A program made the translations under genes and the position numbers. The notes under the pieces were generated by a model. The model did no database searches. It was not told the origin of the DNA and saw only the letters and a list, made by a program, of their open reading frames with translations. Shown piece by piece: positions 6,834-8,531 of a DNA stretch of 8,531 nucleotides. Positions within the stretch are counted from its first letter, which is position 1. Every line of letters begins with the position of its first letter. The stretch is from JBFLXN01 sp040755715 [NCBI: Candidatus Edwardsbacteria bacterium] (GTDB lineage: Bacteria; Edwardsbacteria; AC1; JBFLXN01): positions 1 to 8,531 of the forward strand of contig JBFLXN010000120.1 in assembly GCA_040755715.1 (NCBI GenBank), written 5' to 3'.

Positions 6834-6932
6834 GATTACGCAGATTATAGAATATGATTACACAGATTAGCACAGATATTTCTGATAATATCTGTGCTAA
6901 TCTTGCGATATTTTATCTGCGCTAATCTGCAA
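6834..6932. repeat. Palindromic intergenic repeat (GATTAnRCAGATTA family)
   Basis: A perfect 17-bp inverted repeat, AGATTAGCACAGATATT (6864-6880) and its complement (6887-6903), encloses a 6-nt loop. Related units flank it: GATTACGCAGATTA at 6834-6847 and GATTACACAGATTA at 6856-6869 (13 of 14 bases shared), and ATCTGCGCTAATCTGC at 6915-6930 on the other side. I recall similar 'GATTACACAGATTAGCACAGAT' elements dispersed between genes in many environmental genomes. It overlaps the 3' end of the oxidoreductase gene. As RNA it would make a stable hairpin between the second and third genes, with no T-run, so it could be an mRNA processing or stability element rather than a terminator. Confidence 0.65.
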
Positions 6933-8030
6933 TTTCTGTTTACCGATTCTCGGCTTTTCTCCAAATGGTCCAGCCCGCAGTAAACTTAACCTCTCACGGA
7001 CCTGTGCTTTTTCTTTATCTAAACTCAAATTCTTAATACTTTCCGCAGCAGCCAAACCAGCCAATTGGCCTTCCAACATAGCAGTAGAAGCTTCTTCAAT
7101 TCCGGAGACATCACCGGCCACATAAATTCCTTGGACGCTCGTCTCCATATCTTCATTATGCCAAGCAACATGTCCGCCCAGTTCGGGGATATAATACATT
7201 TCGCAACCCGCTTGCCAGAGAATTTCTGTCAGCGGTGAAAGCCCCACTGCCAGGCAGATTGTATCTATTTTTAATTTTTTTTCAGTGCCAGCAATGAGTC
7301 GCCAATTCTTGTCTATCTTCACGATAACCGCTCCTTCAACTTCTTCCTTACCAATAGCTTCTTTAATTGTATGAGAGACTAATATTGGCACACCCGTTCT
7401 AGCAATCTTAGAGGCATGGACCAAATATCCGCCAATCTTCGGGAGTGCTTCAATAACTGCGACCACAGAAACACCAGCCTGCAATAATTGATAAGAAACA
7501 ATCAGACCAATATTTCCTGAACCAACCATCAAGACTCGTTTGCCCGGTCTCACACCATAAACATTCATCAGGGTCTGCACTGCTCCAGCACCATACACTC
7601 CTGGCAAATCGTTATTCGGAAAGGAAACTATATTTTCTGCGGCACCAGTAGCGACAACCAATGCTTCCGTCTTTATTTTCTCCAATCTATCCGTTTGAAG
7701 AATCGCTATTTGGTTTCCCTCATAATATCCAATCACAGTGCTATTTAACAGAACTCTAATTCCTCTCTTTTTTACTTCGGCACTCAGTTGACTTCCTATA
7801 TCAATTCCTCTTATCCCTGCTTTTTCCTGATGTGAACCAAAAAACATATGCGTTTGTTTAATCAACTGTCCACCCAATCGGTCATTTTCATCAATCAGAG
7901 TAATATCTACCCCATATTCTGAGGCACTCAAAGCTGCCATCAGTCCTGCCGGTCCACCTCCAATGATTAAAAGTTCCGTAGTTGGCTCTAGGCTGTCTAC
8001 TTCTGTTATCTGTGTTCTGTCATCTGTCAT
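6897..8030 (-). CDS. FAD/NAD(P)-dependent oxidoreductase, HcnB/sarcosine-oxidase-like
   Basis: This 377-residue flavoprotein has the two-dinucleotide-fold architecture: FAD-binding GGGPAG (24-29), an ATGA motif (127-130), a second nucleotide-binding GSGNIG (170-175) and the FAD-contacting GDVSGIEEAS (306-315). It belongs to the group that forms the alpha/B subunits of hydrogen cyanide synthase, opine oxidase and dye-linked proline dehydrogenase complexes. There it relays electrons to or from a separate DadA-like subunit. The C-terminal BFD-like [2Fe-2S] domain found in some members is absent. The start lies 7 nt after the previous stop with only a weak AAAG upstream, in a simple ACAGATG repeat. 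A later ATG is out of frame, and the native core begins near residue 17 (TTELLIIGGG). The last dozen residues (QISADKISQD region) are encoded by a dispersed palindromic repeat and are probably not ancestral. Confidence 0.9.
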   Translation of the reverse strand: MTDDRTQITEVDSLEPTTELLIIGGGPAGLMAALSASEYGVDITLIDENDRLGGQLIKQTHMFFGSHQEKAGIRGIDIGSQLSAEVKKRGIRVLLNSTVIGYYEGNQIAILQTDRLEKIKTEALVVATGAAENIVSFPNNDLPGVYGAGAVQTLMNVYGVRPGKRVLMVGSGNIGLIVSYQLLQAGVSVVAVIEALPKIGGYLVHASKIARTGVPILVSHTIKEAIGKEEVEGAVIVKIDKNWRLIAGTEKKLKIDTICLAVGLSPLTEILWQAGCEMYYIPELGGHVAWHNEDMETSVQGIYVAGDVSGIEEASTAMLEGQLAGLAAAESIKNLSLDKEKAQVRERLSLLRAGPFGEKPRIGKQKLQISADKISQD

Positions 8031-8036
8031 CTGTCT
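7996..8036 (-). repeat. Simple ACAGATGACAGA-type repeat at a gene start
   Basis: The minus strand reads GACAGATGACAGATGACAG and then AACACAGATAACAGAAGTAGACAG, a run of imperfect 7-8 nt ACAGATR units. It spans the junction of the [2Fe-2S] gene and the oxidoreductase and encodes residues 1-12 of the latter (MTDDRTQITEVD). It provides the start codon but no clear Shine-Dalgarno, so initiation probably depends on coupling to the upstream stop at 8038-8040. Confidence 0.45.
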
Positions 8037-8037
8037 T

Positions 8038-8352
8038 TCAGCTTTGAAGTTTCAATCTTCCCTTTCCCTTTTGCCTCTTAACGGTCATTCCCTCTCTCAG
8101 TGGAGTCACACAGACCATCACATTCGGCACACCGTCAACTTCCATCAAGCAAGATGAACATTTGCCATTAGCACAAAAAAAGCCGCGGGGACGATTCAGT
8201 CTGTGACTATATCGCAGGACTTTAATCCCGGCGGCATGCAAAGCGGCCACAATGGGTTCTCCATTATAGCCTTCCAATGTTTCTCCTTCAAATTGAAAGG
8301 GAACTTTTTCTCTCCTCTCAAATTGCAGAATTGGATGTTCTTCAATGCGCAT
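8038..8352 (-). CDS. [2Fe-2S] ferredoxin-fold subunit, HcnA/sarcosine-oxidase-alpha N-terminal type
   Basis: This 104-residue protein has a plant-type [2Fe-2S] cluster motif: C60-x4-C65-x2-C68 (CANGKCSSC) followed by C81. It begins with MRIEEHPIL, contains the YNGEPIVAALHAAGIKVLRYS segment and has NRPRGFFC just before the cluster. This pattern is typical of the small subunit paired with HcnB-like flavoproteins in HCN synthase, opine oxidase and proline dehydrogenase complexes. It probably passes electrons within that cytoplasmic or membrane-associated complex. It is the first gene of the minus-strand operon and is followed after 7 nt by the flavoprotein gene. No Shine-Dalgarno precedes the ATG, and the -10 box ends 8 nt before it, so the mRNA is probably leaderless. 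The length is normal for a stand-alone subunit. Confidence 0.92.
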   Translation of the reverse strand: MRIEEHPILQFERREKVPFQFEGETLEGYNGEPIVAALHAAGIKVLRYSHRLNRPRGFFCANGKCSSCLMEVDGVPNVMVCVTPLREGMTVKRQKGKGRLKLQS

Positions 8353-8360
8353 TGTAGGAA

Positions 8361-8390
8361 ATTATATCATATTCATTAAAATATTGTCAA
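8361..8390 (-). promoter_or_regulatory. Extended -10 sigma70-type promoter for the redox operon
   Basis: On the minus strand TTGACA (8390-8385) is followed after 18 bp by TATAAT (8366-8361), with a TGn extension just upstream of the -10 (TGATATAAT). Only TTCCTACA separates the -10 from the ATG at 8352. Transcription would therefore start within about a base of the start codon. Confidence 0.8.
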
Positions 8391-8410
8391 CATAAAAAAC
8401 CAGGAATGTC

Positions 8411-8435
8411 ATTTAAAATTCAAAAGTGAACTCTT
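8411..8435 (+). repeat. Direct repeat, copy 1 (operator- or transposase-site-like)
   Basis: This copy contains the core TTCAAAAGTGAACTCTT (8419-8435), identical to the core of copy 2. Within it TTCA-AAAG-TGAA is a small inverted repeat, so each copy could bind a dimer. Confidence 0.7.
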
Positions 8436-8443
8436 TTTAGCGA

Positions 8444-8468
8444 ATTTAAAGTTCAAAAGTGAACTCTT
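8444..8468 (+). repeat. Direct repeat, copy 2
   Basis: It matches copy 1 at 24 of 25 positions. Here the inverted repeat is a full AGTTCA-AAAG-TGAACT (8450-8465). It overlaps the -35 region of the plus-strand promoter, so bound protein could repress transcription. Confidence 0.7.
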
Positions 8469-8481
8469 AAACTGCTATAAT
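8452..8481 (+). promoter_or_regulatory. Sigma70-like promoter for the right-edge gene
   Basis: A perfect TATAAT lies at 8476-8481, with a weaker TTCAAA at 8452-8457 after an 18-bp spacer. It sits 26 nt before a plus-strand ATG with a strong Shine-Dalgarno. The -35 lies within the second direct repeat, which suggests autoregulation. Confidence 0.6.
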
Positions 8482-8507
8482 CTAACCCAAAAAGGAGGGT
8501 TTGGATT

Positions 8508-8531
8508 ATGGCAAAACAGTTGCATAAGAAA
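8508..8531 (+). CDS. 5' end of a plus-strand gene cut by the window, possibly a transposase
   Basis: ATG at 8508 opens MAKQLHKK and is still open at the window edge. AAAAAGGAGGG (GGAGG at 8494-8498) sits 9 nt upstream, and a TATAAT box lies further up, so the start is well supported although only eight codons are visible. The MAKQLHK beginning vaguely recalls N-termini of integrase/transposase proteins from uncultured bacteria. With the repeats upstream, a transposase is a reasonable guess and not more. It is transcribed divergently from the redox operon. Confidence 0.5.

Larger units (their letters stand above)
8407..8531 (+). mobile_element. Possible left end of an unrecognised insertion element (truncated by window)
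   Basis: TGTCA at 8407-8411 is followed by two 25-bp direct repeats (8411-8435 and 8444-8468; one mismatch; 33-bp period), a promoter and a start codon on the plus strand. A 5'-TG terminus with two or more spaced transposase-binding repeats and an inward-facing gene is the layout of Mu/Tn7/Tn552-type DDE elements. The right end and most of the gene lie beyond the window, so this is inference from layout only. Confidence 0.35.

Noticed and set aside
6844-6849. TATAAT box upstream of the ferredoxin gene as an internal promoter
   Set aside because: No acceptable -35 lies 16-19 bp upstream, and the box sits within the AT-rich repeat region, so it may be chance.

Overview
The window looks like part of a genome from an uncultured bacterium of moderately low GC. 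The mix of an FN3/DUF6754-type membrane gene set, an HcnA/HcnB-type redox pair and small palindromic intergenic repeats suggests a candidate phylum such as WOR-3/Stahlbacteria or a relative. That assignment comes from gene content and recall, not from a marker gene. Every complete gene lies on the minus strand, so transcription runs from high to low coordinates.

Right edge (about 8350-8531): a divergent intergenic region. On the minus strand a near-perfect extended -10 promoter ends only 8 nt before the first ATG, which predicts a leaderless mRNA. On the plus strand there are two 25-bp direct repeats, a promoter, a strong Shine-Dalgarno and the first 8 codons of a gene cut by the window. This layout resembles the left end of an unrecognised transposable element.

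8352-6312: a redox module of three genes. They encode a small [2Fe-2S] protein (HcnA/sarcosine-oxidase-alpha type), an FAD/NAD(P) two-dinucleotide-fold oxidoreductase (HcnB type) and a 2x[4Fe-4S] ferredoxin. The DadA-like amine/amino-acid dehydrogenase subunit that usually completes such complexes is not in the window. A palindromic repeat lies between the second and third genes and supplies the C-terminus of the oxidoreductase.

6336-3033: four tightly packed membrane-protein genes, overlapping or spaced by no more than 9 nt, each with a strong Shine-Dalgarno. They are a signal peptide-FN3-TM-DUF6754-TM protein, a six-TM protein, a protein with a soluble domain held between two TM segments, and another six-TM protein. 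The first overlaps the ferredoxin gene, so the membrane set is probably co-transcribed with the redox genes. No function is established for this set as far as I know; it is the best candidate here for an undescribed system.

3032-2476: a gene-poor gap holding a 60-bp inverted-repeat element and the decayed remains of a two-gene module: a small helical protein broken by an in-frame TGA, overlapping the first 24 codons of a DUF6036/AbiEii-like nucleotidyltransferase.

2475-115: a 786-residue paralogue of the FN3-DUF6754 protein with about six FN3-like repeats instead of one. Below it there may be the start of a further minus-strand gene, cut by the left edge.
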